This document shows positions 28,907 to 36,901 of a stretch of DNA of 64,000 nt, one piece after another; position 1 is the stretch's first letter; every line of letters starts with the position of its first letter. The notes under the pieces were generated by a model. That model worked only from the letters and a program-made list of their open reading frames with translations, was not told the DNA's origin and ran no database searches. The stretch comes from Nitrospirillum amazonense. Lineage in GTDB: Bacteria; Pseudomonadota; Alphaproteobacteria; Azospirillales; Azospirillaceae. Location: NCBI RefSeq assembly GCF_007828035.1, contig NZ_VITV01000004.1:716172-780171 (forward strand), read 5' to 3'. The translations under genes were made by a program, and so were the position numbers.

Positions 28907-29779
28907 ATGAGCAGCAGCGCGCCGGTCAACACCACGGGCAAGTCCGACACCCCCCTGCGCGGCGACTACAGCGCCATGGCGGCTGACTACACCGTGCCCC
29001 AGGGCTGGGAAAAGATCACGGCGGAGGAGCACGCCCGCTGGCGCACGCTGTATGAGCGTCAGTCGGCCCTGCTGCCCCGCTATGCCGCGCCTGAGTTCAT
29101 GGAAAGCCTGGCCCGGCTGGACGCCCGCGACGGGGTGCCCCATTTCAATCGCGCCAGCGAGGTGCTGCACAAGGCCACGGGCTGGACCCTGGTGGCCGTG
29201 CCCGGCCTGCTGCCCAACGACGTCTTCTTCAACCACCTGGCCGAAAAGCGATTTCCGGTGACCAACTGGATCCGCCGGGCGGATGAGATGGATTACCTGG
29301 TGGAACCGGACGTGTTCCACGACTTCTTCGGCCATGTGCCCCTGCTGATGCATCCGGTCTTCGCCGACTATCTGCAGGCCTATGGCAGGAAGGGCGCCGA
29401 GGCCGAAGCCCACGGCGGGCTGGAGCGCCTGGCCCGTCTCTACTGGTACATGGTGGAATTCGGCCTGATCAATACGCCCCAGGGCCTGCGCGCCTATGGC
29501 GCCGGCATGCTGTCCTCGCGGGGCGAGACGCAGTACTGCATCGAAAGCCCCGAGCCCAACCGCGTGGGCTTTAATCTGGAACGGGTGATGCGCACCCGCT
29601 ATCGCATCGACGACTACCAGGAAACCTACTTCGTCTTGGACAGCTTCGAACAGCTGTTCCAGGCCACGGCGCAGGATTTCGCCCCGCTCTATGCCAAGCT
29701 GGCCGCCCTGCCGGATCTGCCGGCCGACCAGATCCAGCCGGGCGACACCGTGTTTACCGCAGGCCGCAAGGCGGCTTAG
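28907..29779 (+). CDS. phhA: Phenylalanine 4-monooxygenase
   Basis: Pterin-dependent iron enzyme turning phenylalanine into tyrosine. In the 290-residue protein the iron ligands are visible as VFHDFFGHVPLL (two histidines, about 138 and 143) and the glutamate of YWYMVEFGLI (about 184); GAGMLSSRGETQY and FVLDSFEQLFQAT match bacterial PhhA. No regulatory ACT domain is present, as usual for bacteria. The ATG at 28907 follows GGGAGATGGAG. The pterin carbinolamine dehydratase PhhB is not nearby. Together with hppD it gives the first steps of Phe/Tyr breakdown. Confidence 0.95.
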   Translation: MSSSAPVNTTGKSDTPLRGDYSAMAADYTVPQGWEKITAEEHARWRTLYERQSALLPRYAAPEFMESLARLDARDGVPHFNRASEVLHKATGWTLVAVPGLLPNDVFFNHLAEKRFPVTNWIRRADEMDYLVEPDVFHDFFGHVPLLMHPVFADYLQAYGRKGAEAEAHGGLERLARLYWYMVEFGLINTPQGLRAYGAGMLSSRGETQYCIESPEPNRVGFNLERVMRTRYRIDDYQETYFVLDSFEQLFQATAQDFAPLYAKLAALPDLPADQIQPGDTVFTAGRKAA

Positions 29780-29798
29780 GCTTAGCCCAGCAAGTGCC

Positions 29799-30497
29799 CT
29801 AGGGGCTGGGTCGCAGCGTTTGCCCGATCATGGCATAGGCGTCGTCGCTGGCCAGGAAGACGTAGGCGGGTGTGATGCCAGCCCAGTCTTCCTCCTCGCC
29901 ATCCGCGTCGGGCGGCAGGTGGCCCGGGCACACGCAATTGGCGGTGATGTCGTTGTCGCCGAACTCATGCACCAGGCTGCGGGTGAAGCCCAGCAGGGCG
30001 GAGGCCGCGGCGCCGTAGGCGGTCATCCCGCGCGCCCCTTCCATGGCGGTGCTGTCCACCGTGGTGACGATGCGGCCATAGCTGCGCGCCCGCATCAGGG
30101 GCAGCAGATGGCGCACCATCAGGAAGGTGCCGCCCATGTTGGCGGCCATGGTGGCCTCGAACAGTTCCAGCGTCATGCCGTCGAAAGGCTGTTTCAGGCG
30201 GAAGCCGGCGTTGTTGACCAGGATGTCGACATGGTCGAAGGCAGCGATGGCCGCTTCGGCCACCGTATAGGCGCCGGCCGGCTGGGTGATGTCGGCCTGC
30301 ACGACGATGCCGGTGCGGCCCAGGGCCTGCACCTGGCGGGCGGTTTCCGTGGCCGCCGCCTGTTCATCGGGCAAAAGGTGGTGGAGGACGACGTTGGCCC
30401 CCTCCTGCGCCAGGGCGACCGCGACGGCGCGGCCCAGGCCGGACGCCGCCCCCGTCACCACCGCTGTCCGGTTCGCCAAACGCCCCGCCCGCTGCAT
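29799..30497 (-). CDS. Short-chain dehydrogenase/reductase lacking the catalytic lysine
   Basis: The 232-residue Rossmann protein keeps the cofactor motif TAVVTGAASGLGRAVAVAL, the acidic VVQADITQ, the structural DILVNNAGF and the catalytic serine region IVTTVDSTAMEG. The active-site pair Tyr-x-x-x-Lys is altered: the sequence reads TAYGAAASALLGF, with alanine where lysine is expected. The C-terminus is short and divergent (ITANCVCPGHLPPDADGEEEDW). It may be a catalytically impaired or repurposed SDR. It begins 23 bases after the stop of the giant GlmS-like gene on the same strand, suggesting one operon. Confidence 0.85.
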   Translation of the reverse strand: MQRAGRLANRTAVVTGAASGLGRAVAVALAQEGANVVLHHLLPDEQAAATETARQVQALGRTGIVVQADITQPAGAYTVAEAAIAAFDHVDILVNNAGFRLKQPFDGMTLELFEATMAANMGGTFLMVRHLLPLMRARSYGRIVTTVDSTAMEGARGMTAYGAAASALLGFTRSLVHEFGDNDITANCVCPGHLPPDADGEEEDWAGITPAYVFLASDDAYAMIGQTLRPSP

Positions 30498-30520
30498 CGC
30501 CGTTCCCCAAAACCCCGAGT

Positions 30521-33500
30521 TCAGGCCCGGCGGATCAGCTCCGCGGGCGTGGACAGGATGAGGTCGCGGGGGGCCAGCTTCTCCAGGAAGGCGGCGAAGC
30601 CACCGTCCTTACCCCCGCCCCCTGAATTACCGCCCCCCGGGCCCGCCCCGTCGCCGGCCGCGTCCGCCTGTCCCGTCTCATGGTAGGCATCGAACAGGTC
30701 TTCGTACAGGCGCAAATCCTTCAATATTGCAATCTTCTGCTGCAGCGAGGCCTGGCTGACCAGCGCCAGGTGCAGCAGCACGAGGCCGTTCGGTGTCCAG
30801 TTGGGCTCGCGCATCAGGGGCAGCAGCGCCAGGGTCTGGGCGCCGCTGGCCCCGCCCGACAGCACGCCCCGGCCCAGGCGCAGGGCGCGGCGCTTGCCGC
30901 CCGTGGCCGGCGCCGGCTGGTCGTGGCGCGAGGCGACGCCTTTGGCCCGCCCGCTGCGCTCCACCGCCTGCAGCAGCGGCGTGCCATCCGCGCCCTCGCC
31001 TGCAGGCCCGCCGGCTGGGTGATAGCGCACGCCACCCTCCACCCCGATGACCAGGGTCGACAGGGCGATCAGCAGCTGGCGCTCAGGCTCCGCCAGGTCG
31101 GCAGGGGTGGCGCCCAGGTCGGCCAGGGCCGCCAGCAGCAGGGGGCTGATCTCACGGCCGGGGCGGGAGATGCCCACGGTCACGGTCTTGGCTTGGTGGC
31201 GGATGGTGTCGATGGGGCGCGACGTCTCTTCGAACACCAGGCGCAGCAGGTCCTGGCCTCGCGTGATGACGACCGTCCGCTCCGGCTTGCCGCCTGGCGT
31301 GTCCAGCATGGGCAGGGCGGAGGTCAGCTTGGCCAGGCGGGCGGTGTAGCTGGCGGGCAACGCGGCGTCCAGCTGCCCATCGGCGATGCGGTCGATGATG
31401 GCGGCCAGACTGGTGGCCACCGGCGTCACCGGCCGCTCCGGGTCGGCCAGCGCCTGGTCCAGCACCGCCGACACCTCGCGGAAGGGGCGGGATTCGGCGT
31501 CGATGGCCAGGGCGGCGTGGAAACCCCACAGGTGGCCCGCCACCGTGGCCATGATGAAGTCCAGGCCGGCGCCGGCGGAGGGCAGGTGCACCACCGCCTC
31601 GGCGTAGGGGGCGAAGCAGGTCTCGCCCTTGGCGGCGAAGACGATGGGCTTGCCGTTGTGCGCCTTGAAGATGGCCACTTCCTTGGCGGTGTCCTGGGCC
31701 AGCAGGGGGGCCAGGTCGTTGGCCACCACCAGGGTCAGCGGCTCGGTCGACAGGTCGATGTGCTTCTTGTCCTCGGTGTAATCGACCGGGATGGACTTGT
31801 AGCAAAGCTCCGACAGCTTGATGCGGATCTCTTCGGCCGCGACCTTGTTGGCGCCGTTGCCCACCACCGCCCAATAGCGGTTGCGGGGGGCATAGGCCCG
31901 GGCGCAGGCGGCAATGGCCCCCTCGTCGTCCAGCACCTCCTGGATGCGCTGGGGCAGGGCCTCCAGCGCCACCATCTCGTCATGGATCTGCTGGGCCGGC
32001 AGGGTGCCCAGCGCGTCGGCCAGGCACAGGGCGGTCAGCTTGCCCGCCGCCACCTGGCTGTAGAAGGCCTTGGTGGAGGCGACGGCCATCTCGATGTCGC
32101 GGCCGTCGCTGGTGAACAGGTGGCTGTCCGACTTGCGCACCAGGGGGCTGTTGCGGCGGTTGACGATGGCGTGGATCCAGGCGCCGGCGGCGCGGGCGAG
32201 GTCCACCGTGCGGTTGGTGTCGGTGGTGGTGCCGCTCTGGCTGATGGCGATGACCAGGGCGTCGTCCAGGCTCTTGCCGTCCAGGTTGGTGGACAGTTCC
32301 GAGGCCTTGGCGCTGGTCACCGTCACCGGCGCCTTGTCCAGCGCCAGGCGGATCAGGTGCTCGATGCCCATGGCGGCGATGGCGGCGGTACCCTGGCCCG
32401 TCACCAGGATGCGGCGGATGGGCGGCTTGGCCGGATCGGCCAGGCGGGCGCGCAGGCCGGCCCACGGCCCCGTGTCGGTGCCCCCGGCGAGGCTGAGGTC
32501 GAAGCTGACGCGCCGGTCCTGGCGGCGGTAGCGGCCCGTCAGGGTCTTGCGCACGCTGGCCGGGGCCTCATGCACCTCCTTCTCGAAGAAGTGGTCGTGG
32601 CGGCCGCGGAAGATGTCGCGGGAGAAAATCTCGATGGCGTCGGCCTTCAGGCTGGCCGGGGCGCCGTCGTCCACCGTGCGGGCGGTCAACGCCGGCTCGC
32701 CCGCCGCCGTCGACAGGACGACGGCCAGGCCGCCGCGCTCTACCTGCGCCAGGGGAATGGACCGCCGGGCGCGCGGCGCCAGGCCGTAATTCTCAGACGC
32801 GACGATCAGGCCATCGTTCACCTCGGCCACGAACAGGCTCTGCCCGCTGCCCTTCTGGCCAAGTTGCAGGCGCTCCGGATCGGTCGGGTGCTGCAGGATG
32901 ATGGCCATGGACCCGTCCAGCCGCCGGAGGGTAGCCAGGAAACGGTCGGCGTTACCGCCGCCGTTACCCGTCGCGCCCTCCAGACGGAACAGCACGGGAA
33001 TGACCTTGGTGTCGGTGGTGGTGTCGGTAGGCAAGGCGTGGCCGGTGCCCTCGATGGCGCTTTCGGTCAGGGCCCGGTAATTGTCGATGTCGCCGTTCAG
33101 GGCCACCATGGCGTCGGCATCGGCGTCCAGTGCCGTGGCGGCCTTGCCGGTGCCCGTCTCATTCAGCAGCCGGGCGTTCAGCGGATGGCAATTGGGCAGG
33201 CTGATGGCGCCGTGCGAGGCCCAGCGGGTGTGGGCGATGGCGCTGAAGCCGTCAGCGTGCCGCGCCACGGCCCACAGCACGGCGTCGGCGCGCATGCGGG
33301 CGCGCAGGAAGGCGCCGTTGTCGCCCAGGCGGCCGATCAGGGTGGCCACCTTGTAAGTGAAGCGCACGGTGGTGCGGCCGTCGGGCAGGATGTGCAGCGC
33401 CAGGCCCTCGTGCCGGTCGCCCACGGCCAGCCGCTCGGCGGCGCCGGCGCGCAGGGCCGCCGGCAGGTCGTCCAGGGTGTAGCGATGGTCGATGGTGATC

Positions 33501-33994
33501 TGCAGGGCGATGCCGGCGCTGTCCCGCCCGCGCACCTCCAGCCGGTCCAGATTCTCCAGCACCTGTTCGGCGGCCCAGGCCACCGCATGCTGCGGCCGGG
33601 TTGCGGCGGCACCGTCCGGCAGCAGGGCCAGGGTGCGGCCGATGTTGCCCAGAACCTCGGTCCGCAACTGCCAGGAATAGTCGCGCAGGCGCTCGGCCGT
33701 GCGCTCCACCGCCACGTCGCGGGCAGCCTCGCCGGACCGGAGCATCGTCTCCAGCGCGTCGATGCGATCGGCCACCGCCGTCAGCAGGGCGGTGGCAGCC
33801 GTGTCGGCCACGGCGGCCATGTGGGTGGGAAAGGCCATCAGGTCGGTGAAATGCGCCACCAGATCGTCTAAGGCGGCATCGATGGCGGCGGGCTCGCCCG
33901 CCTGGGCCAGCCGGTCGGCCACGGCCTTCAGCCACGAAAGGTCCGCCGTGCGGGTCCAGTTGCGATTACCCAGGAAACCGGCGATGCCGCACAT
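30521..33994 (-). CDS. Giant GlmS-like protein: glutamine amidotransferase plus two SIS domains with extra regions
   Basis: At 1157 residues it is nearly twice the size of glucosamine-6-phosphate synthase (about 610). It starts MCGIAGFLG, placing the class II amidotransferase nucleophile at Cys2. A helical insertion of about 130 residues then separates this strand from LDRLEVRGRDSAGIALQ, the equivalent of GlmS LEYRGYDSAG. HTRWASHGAISLPNCHPLNA and VALNGDIDNYRAL complete the glutaminase. SIS domain one (about 528-650) has LVTGQGTAAIA, AISQSGTTTDTNRTVDLA and EMAVASTKAFYSQV; SIS domain two (about 700-850) has YWAVVGNGANKVAAEEIRIKLSELCYKSIPVDYTEDKKH. The last about 300 residues are not GlmS-like. 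GlmS's C-terminal PRLAKSVTVE end is absent. Probably an aminosugar-phosphate amidotransferase or a related isomerase; the true substrate is unknown. Confidence 0.85.
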   Translation of the reverse strand: MCGIAGFLGNRNWTRTADLSWLKAVADRLAQAGEPAAIDAALDDLVAHFTDLMAFPTHMAAVADTAATALLTAVADRIDALETMLRSGEAARDVAVERTAERLRDYSWQLRTEVLGNIGRTLALLPDGAAATRPQHAVAWAAEQVLENLDRLEVRGRDSAGIALQITIDHRYTLDDLPAALRAGAAERLAVGDRHEGLALHILPDGRTTVRFTYKVATLIGRLGDNGAFLRARMRADAVLWAVARHADGFSAIAHTRWASHGAISLPNCHPLNARLLNETGTGKAATALDADADAMVALNGDIDNYRALTESAIEGTGHALPTDTTTDTKVIPVLFRLEGATGNGGGNADRFLATLRRLDGSMAIILQHPTDPERLQLGQKGSGQSLFVAEVNDGLIVASENYGLAPRARRSIPLAQVERGGLAVVLSTAAGEPALTARTVDDGAPASLKADAIEIFSRDIFRGRHDHFFEKEVHEAPASVRKTLTGRYRRQDRRVSFDLSLAGGTDTGPWAGLRARLADPAKPPIRRILVTGQGTAAIAAMGIEHLIRLALDKAPVTVTSAKASELSTNLDGKSLDDALVIAISQSGTTTDTNRTVDLARAAGAWIHAIVNRRNSPLVRKSDSHLFTSDGRDIEMAVASTKAFYSQVAAGKLTALCLADALGTLPAQQIHDEMVALEALPQRIQEVLDDEGAIAACARAYAPRNRYWAVVGNGANKVAAEEIRIKLSELCYKSIPVDYTEDKKHIDLSTEPLTLVVANDLAPLLAQDTAKEVAIFKAHNGKPIVFAAKGETCFAPYAEAVVHLPSAGAGLDFIMATVAGHLWGFHAALAIDAESRPFREVSAVLDQALADPERPVTPVATSLAAIIDRIADGQLDAALPASYTARLAKLTSALPMLDTPGGKPERTVVITRGQDLLRLVFEETSRPIDTIRHQAKTVTVGISRPGREISPLLLAALADLGATPADLAEPERQLLIALSTLVIGVEGGVRYHPAGGPAGEGADGTPLLQAVERSGRAKGVASRHDQPAPATGGKRRALRLGRGVLSGGASGAQTLALLPLMREPNWTPNGLVLLHLALVSQASLQQKIAILKDLRLYEDLFDAYHETGQADAAGDGAGPGGGNSGGGGKDGGFAAFLEKLAPRDLILSTPAELIRRA

Positions 33995-34205
33995 CGTTCA
34001 CCTCACTCAAGCAAGATCGCAGTCATAGTCCAGGCCGGGGCTGGGGTGGAAGGCTGAAAATGTAACGTTACACGTGGCCTGACTTGGGCGTCCGACTTGG
34101 GGAGCCGGCCTGGGGGGCCGGCCCTGCCTTTCCGGCGGATGGCCTCTTGCCGGGCGCGCGGCTATGGTGCCCGCTTCCCGCCAACCCACCCTGGAACCAT
34201 CGCCC

Positions 34206-34553
34206 ATGATCGTGACCCTCTGGCACAACCCCAAATGCTCCACCTCGCGCCGGGTGCTGGCCGATCTGCAGGCCGGCGGACATGAGGTCCAGGTGGTGGA
34301 ATACCTGAAGACCCCACCCGACCGCGCCGCCCTGGTCGACATGCTGGCCGCCCTGAAGGCCCGCCCGGCCGACATCCTGCGCCGCCGCGGGAATGATGAC
34401 CTGCTGGCGGGCGAGCCCGCTGGTGGCTTTGGCGACGAGGCCCTGCTGGACCTCATGGTGAAACACCCCATCCTGATCGAACGCCCCATCGCGCGCAGCC
34501 CCAAGGGCGCCGTGCTGTGCCGCCCGGTGGAACGGCTGGCCGAGGTGCTCTGA
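34206..34553 (+). CDS. arsC: ArsC-family reductase (glutaredoxin-linked arsenate reductase type)
   Basis: A 115-residue thioredoxin-fold protein starting MIVTLWHNPKCSTSRRVLADLQ, with the single catalytic cysteine in the CSTSRR loop, and ending with KHPILIERPIARSPKGAVLCRPVERL, which holds the arginines that bind the oxyanion. This matches plasmid R773-type ArsC reducing arsenate to arsenite with glutathione/glutaredoxin. No arsR, arsB or acr3 gene is adjacent, so an arsenic role in vivo is only inferred. ATG 34206 starts the conserved fold; the upstream in-frame ATG does not. Confidence 0.85.
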   Translation: MIVTLWHNPKCSTSRRVLADLQAGGHEVQVVEYLKTPPDRAALVDMLAALKARPADILRRRGNDDLLAGEPAGGFGDEALLDLMVKHPILIERPIARSPKGAVLCRPVERLAEVL

Positions 34554-34619
34554 TTTCCCCGTCTGCCAGGATGGCCAAGCCAGCGGATGCTGCCGCCCGG
34601 CGATCGAGGGCGTGCCAGT

Positions 34620-36578
34620 TCAACGCGGGGCGGCGGCCAGCGGCACCGTGAAGCTGACGGTGGTGCCCGCGCCCGGCTGGCTGTCGATGGCCAGGACGCC
34701 GCCGTGGCGGGCCACCAGGTCGCGCACCAGGGTCAGGCCCAGGCCGGTGCCGACCTCCCCCAGGGTGCCGGGGCGGCTGTCCTGCGCCTCGCGGCGGTAC
34801 AGCTGGTCCAGCTGTTCGGGATCCATGCCGATGCCCCGGTCGGACACAGCGATCTCCAGCCGGTCGCCCAGCGCCCGCGAGGTCACCTGGACACCCTGGT
34901 TGGGGTGGCTGAACTTGATGGCGTTGGCCAGCAGGTTGCGCAGGATGGCCAGCACCATGGTGCGGTCGGCCAGGATGTGGCGGTCGCCCGAGGCGTCGAG
35001 GATGCGGATGCCCTTGGCATCGGCCGTGGGGCCCAGGTCATGGATGGCGGCGGCCACAACCTCGCCCAGCGGCATGACCGACGGGCTGAAGGGCGTGCCC
35101 GACATCTGCACCCGCGACCAGTTCAGCAGGTTGTCCAGCAGGGTGTGGGCGGTGACCGCGCTCTGGTGCACCGACGCGGCGAAGTCGGCCACATCGGCCG
35201 GTGCCATGCGGGTACCATAGTCTGCCAGTTCCTTGGTCATGCCCAGCAGCACGTTGAAAGGACCGCGCAGATCGTGGGAGATCAGCGAGAAGAAGCGCGT
35301 CTTCTCCCGGTTCAGGAAGTCCAGCTCATCATGGGCGGCGCGCAGCTCGGCCAGGGCCTGTTCCGTGGCCGCCCGCGCCTCCCGCTCCGCCGCGGCGGAG
35401 CGTTCCTGAGAGCGCACCATGCGCCGCACCACCATGTTGAACAGCAGCACCACCGCCAGCAGCACGCTGGAAAACCCCGCCATGGACCCGGCGGTGTGCA
35501 TGACCAGTGACCAGGTGAGGGCCGCGCGCGGGGCCACGTGCACCAGGCGCCAGGGGGCGTTGGCCAGGGGGCGGGTGGTGATGAGATAGCCCGCATGCTC
35601 GGCCGTGGCCGCTGTTTTGCCCATCACCGCCGCCAGACCGACGGGGGTGGGCCGGCCCTGCTGAAACAGGTCGGCGGGCGGGGTGCCGGCAGCCGACAGC
35701 AGGCGATCATCCGATCCCAGCAGCAACACGGCGCCGCCGGCGGCGGTATTGGCCGTGGGCAGGGCCAGCAGGGCGGGATCCAGGTCGAAGGCCACCACGC
35801 CCAGGAAACGCCCCTGGTCATCGATGGGGGCGGCGACGGTGGGCAGCGGCTGGGCTGGCGCCTCATCCCGCGCCGCTCCCTGCGGCGGCGGGGCGGGCGT
35901 CTCGGTCCACAGCACGCGGCCGGCGGGGTTGGCGGCCAGGGTGGACAGGCGATAGGCGCTGCGCTCGAAGACACCCGTCATCAGCCCATGGGCATTGTCG
36001 GCGGCCCGCCAGGGCGCCACCGCCACCAGGCCGGAGGTGGCGATGAAATAGCCGCGCCCCAGGCCTGGCTGGGTGCGCACGTCCAGCGCCAGTTGCTGGG
36101 CCAGGGCCACGGCGGTTGCCACCTCGGCCCGCCAATGGGCGCGGTCGGGGCGCGACAAGCCCTCATGCCGAGCCAGGCCCCGGTTGGACAGGGCCAGCAG
36201 GGCGGCGGGCAAGGGGCCGTCCAGCGGATTGGCGTCGGCCGGGCCGACGCGATCCAGCATCGGCACCTCATCCGCGCCGGCCTGATCCACCCTGTCCAGA
36301 AAGGCATTCAGTTGCGGGGTGTCGGCAGGCGGGGCCAGCAGCGCCCGCCGGGTCCACTCCCGCAGGCGCTCCACCCGGCCGGAGATGGCGGCCAGCGTGC
36401 CGTCCAAGGCGATGGCCTGGGTATCCATGGCCTGGCGGATTTCGGCACGGCGGGCATTCAGGCCCCGGGTAAATTCGGCGTGGACGAACACCAGGGACAG
36501 CACGATGCCGGCGGCCAGCGAGATATTGATCAGGCGGCCCGGCCCGATGGATTTCATCCACTCCGCCAGCCGTCTCAT
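34620..36578 (-). CDS. Membrane sensor histidine kinase (orphan)
   Basis: A 652-residue kinase from the chosen ATG; an in-frame ATG at 36596 is an alternative. TM1 (INISLAAGIVLSLVFVH) and TM2 (SMAGFSSVLLAVVLLFNMVV) enclose a periplasmic domain of about 290 residues resembling a double-Cache sensor (YFIATSGLVAVAPWRAADN; PTVAAPIDDQGRFLGVVAFDLDP). After a coiled coil come the H box FFSLISHDLRGPFNVLLGM (about 436), N box ILRNLLANAIKFSHPNQG, and ATP-lid motifs VSDRGIGMDPEQLDQLY and VGTGLGLTLVRDLVARHGG. No response regulator is adjacent. Divergent from another kinase. Confidence 0.9.
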   Translation of the reverse strand: MRRLAEWMKSIGPGRLINISLAAGIVLSLVFVHAEFTRGLNARRAEIRQAMDTQAIALDGTLAAISGRVERLREWTRRALLAPPADTPQLNAFLDRVDQAGADEVPMLDRVGPADANPLDGPLPAALLALSNRGLARHEGLSRPDRAHWRAEVATAVALAQQLALDVRTQPGLGRGYFIATSGLVAVAPWRAADNAHGLMTGVFERSAYRLSTLAANPAGRVLWTETPAPPPQGAARDEAPAQPLPTVAAPIDDQGRFLGVVAFDLDPALLALPTANTAAGGAVLLLGSDDRLLSAAGTPPADLFQQGRPTPVGLAAVMGKTAATAEHAGYLITTRPLANAPWRLVHVAPRAALTWSLVMHTAGSMAGFSSVLLAVVLLFNMVVRRMVRSQERSAAAEREARAATEQALAELRAAHDELDFLNREKTRFFSLISHDLRGPFNVLLGMTKELADYGTRMAPADVADFAASVHQSAVTAHTLLDNLLNWSRVQMSGTPFSPSVMPLGEVVAAAIHDLGPTADAKGIRILDASGDRHILADRTMVLAILRNLLANAIKFSHPNQGVQVTSRALGDRLEIAVSDRGIGMDPEQLDQLYRREAQDSRPGTLGEVGTGLGLTLVRDLVARHGGVLAIDSQPGAGTTVSFTVPLAAAPR

Positions 36579-36901
36579 AACCCGCCGTCCCGCCATGCCG
36601 TGCCCAAGGGCGCCCCGCCGCCTTGTTCGTCCCGCCCGGTGGGCCCCCGCCCGTCCCGGCATTGCCCGGAAGAGGGCGGGCCCATCCTTCCGCGACGCTT
36701 ATCATGGGGGCGCGGGCCTGGCAATTGATGGCCGGCTGCGCGCCAGAAACGGAACGGGCGGGGACCGGAACGGGGCGGTTCGCGCGTGACAGGGTGGGCC
36801 CCGTTGACGGTTCGCGCGTGCCCGGCGTCATCAGGACACGCAAGGCGTGCCTTTCCAGCTTGGATAGGGCATGGTTGCGCCAGCCACGGGTTAGCGGACG
36901 G
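36579..36901. other. Divergent promoter region between two kinase genes
   Basis: About 320 bases separate the two divergent sensor kinases. No gene, hairpin or recognisable promoter box could be assigned; longer in-frame extensions of both kinase frames run through it but lack ribosome binding sites. Confidence 0.4.

Noticed and set aside
30680..33871. 1063-codon open frame opposite the GlmS-like gene
   Set aside because: Low-complexity Gly/Gln/His shadow, no domain recognisable; the minus-strand protein has clear motifs.
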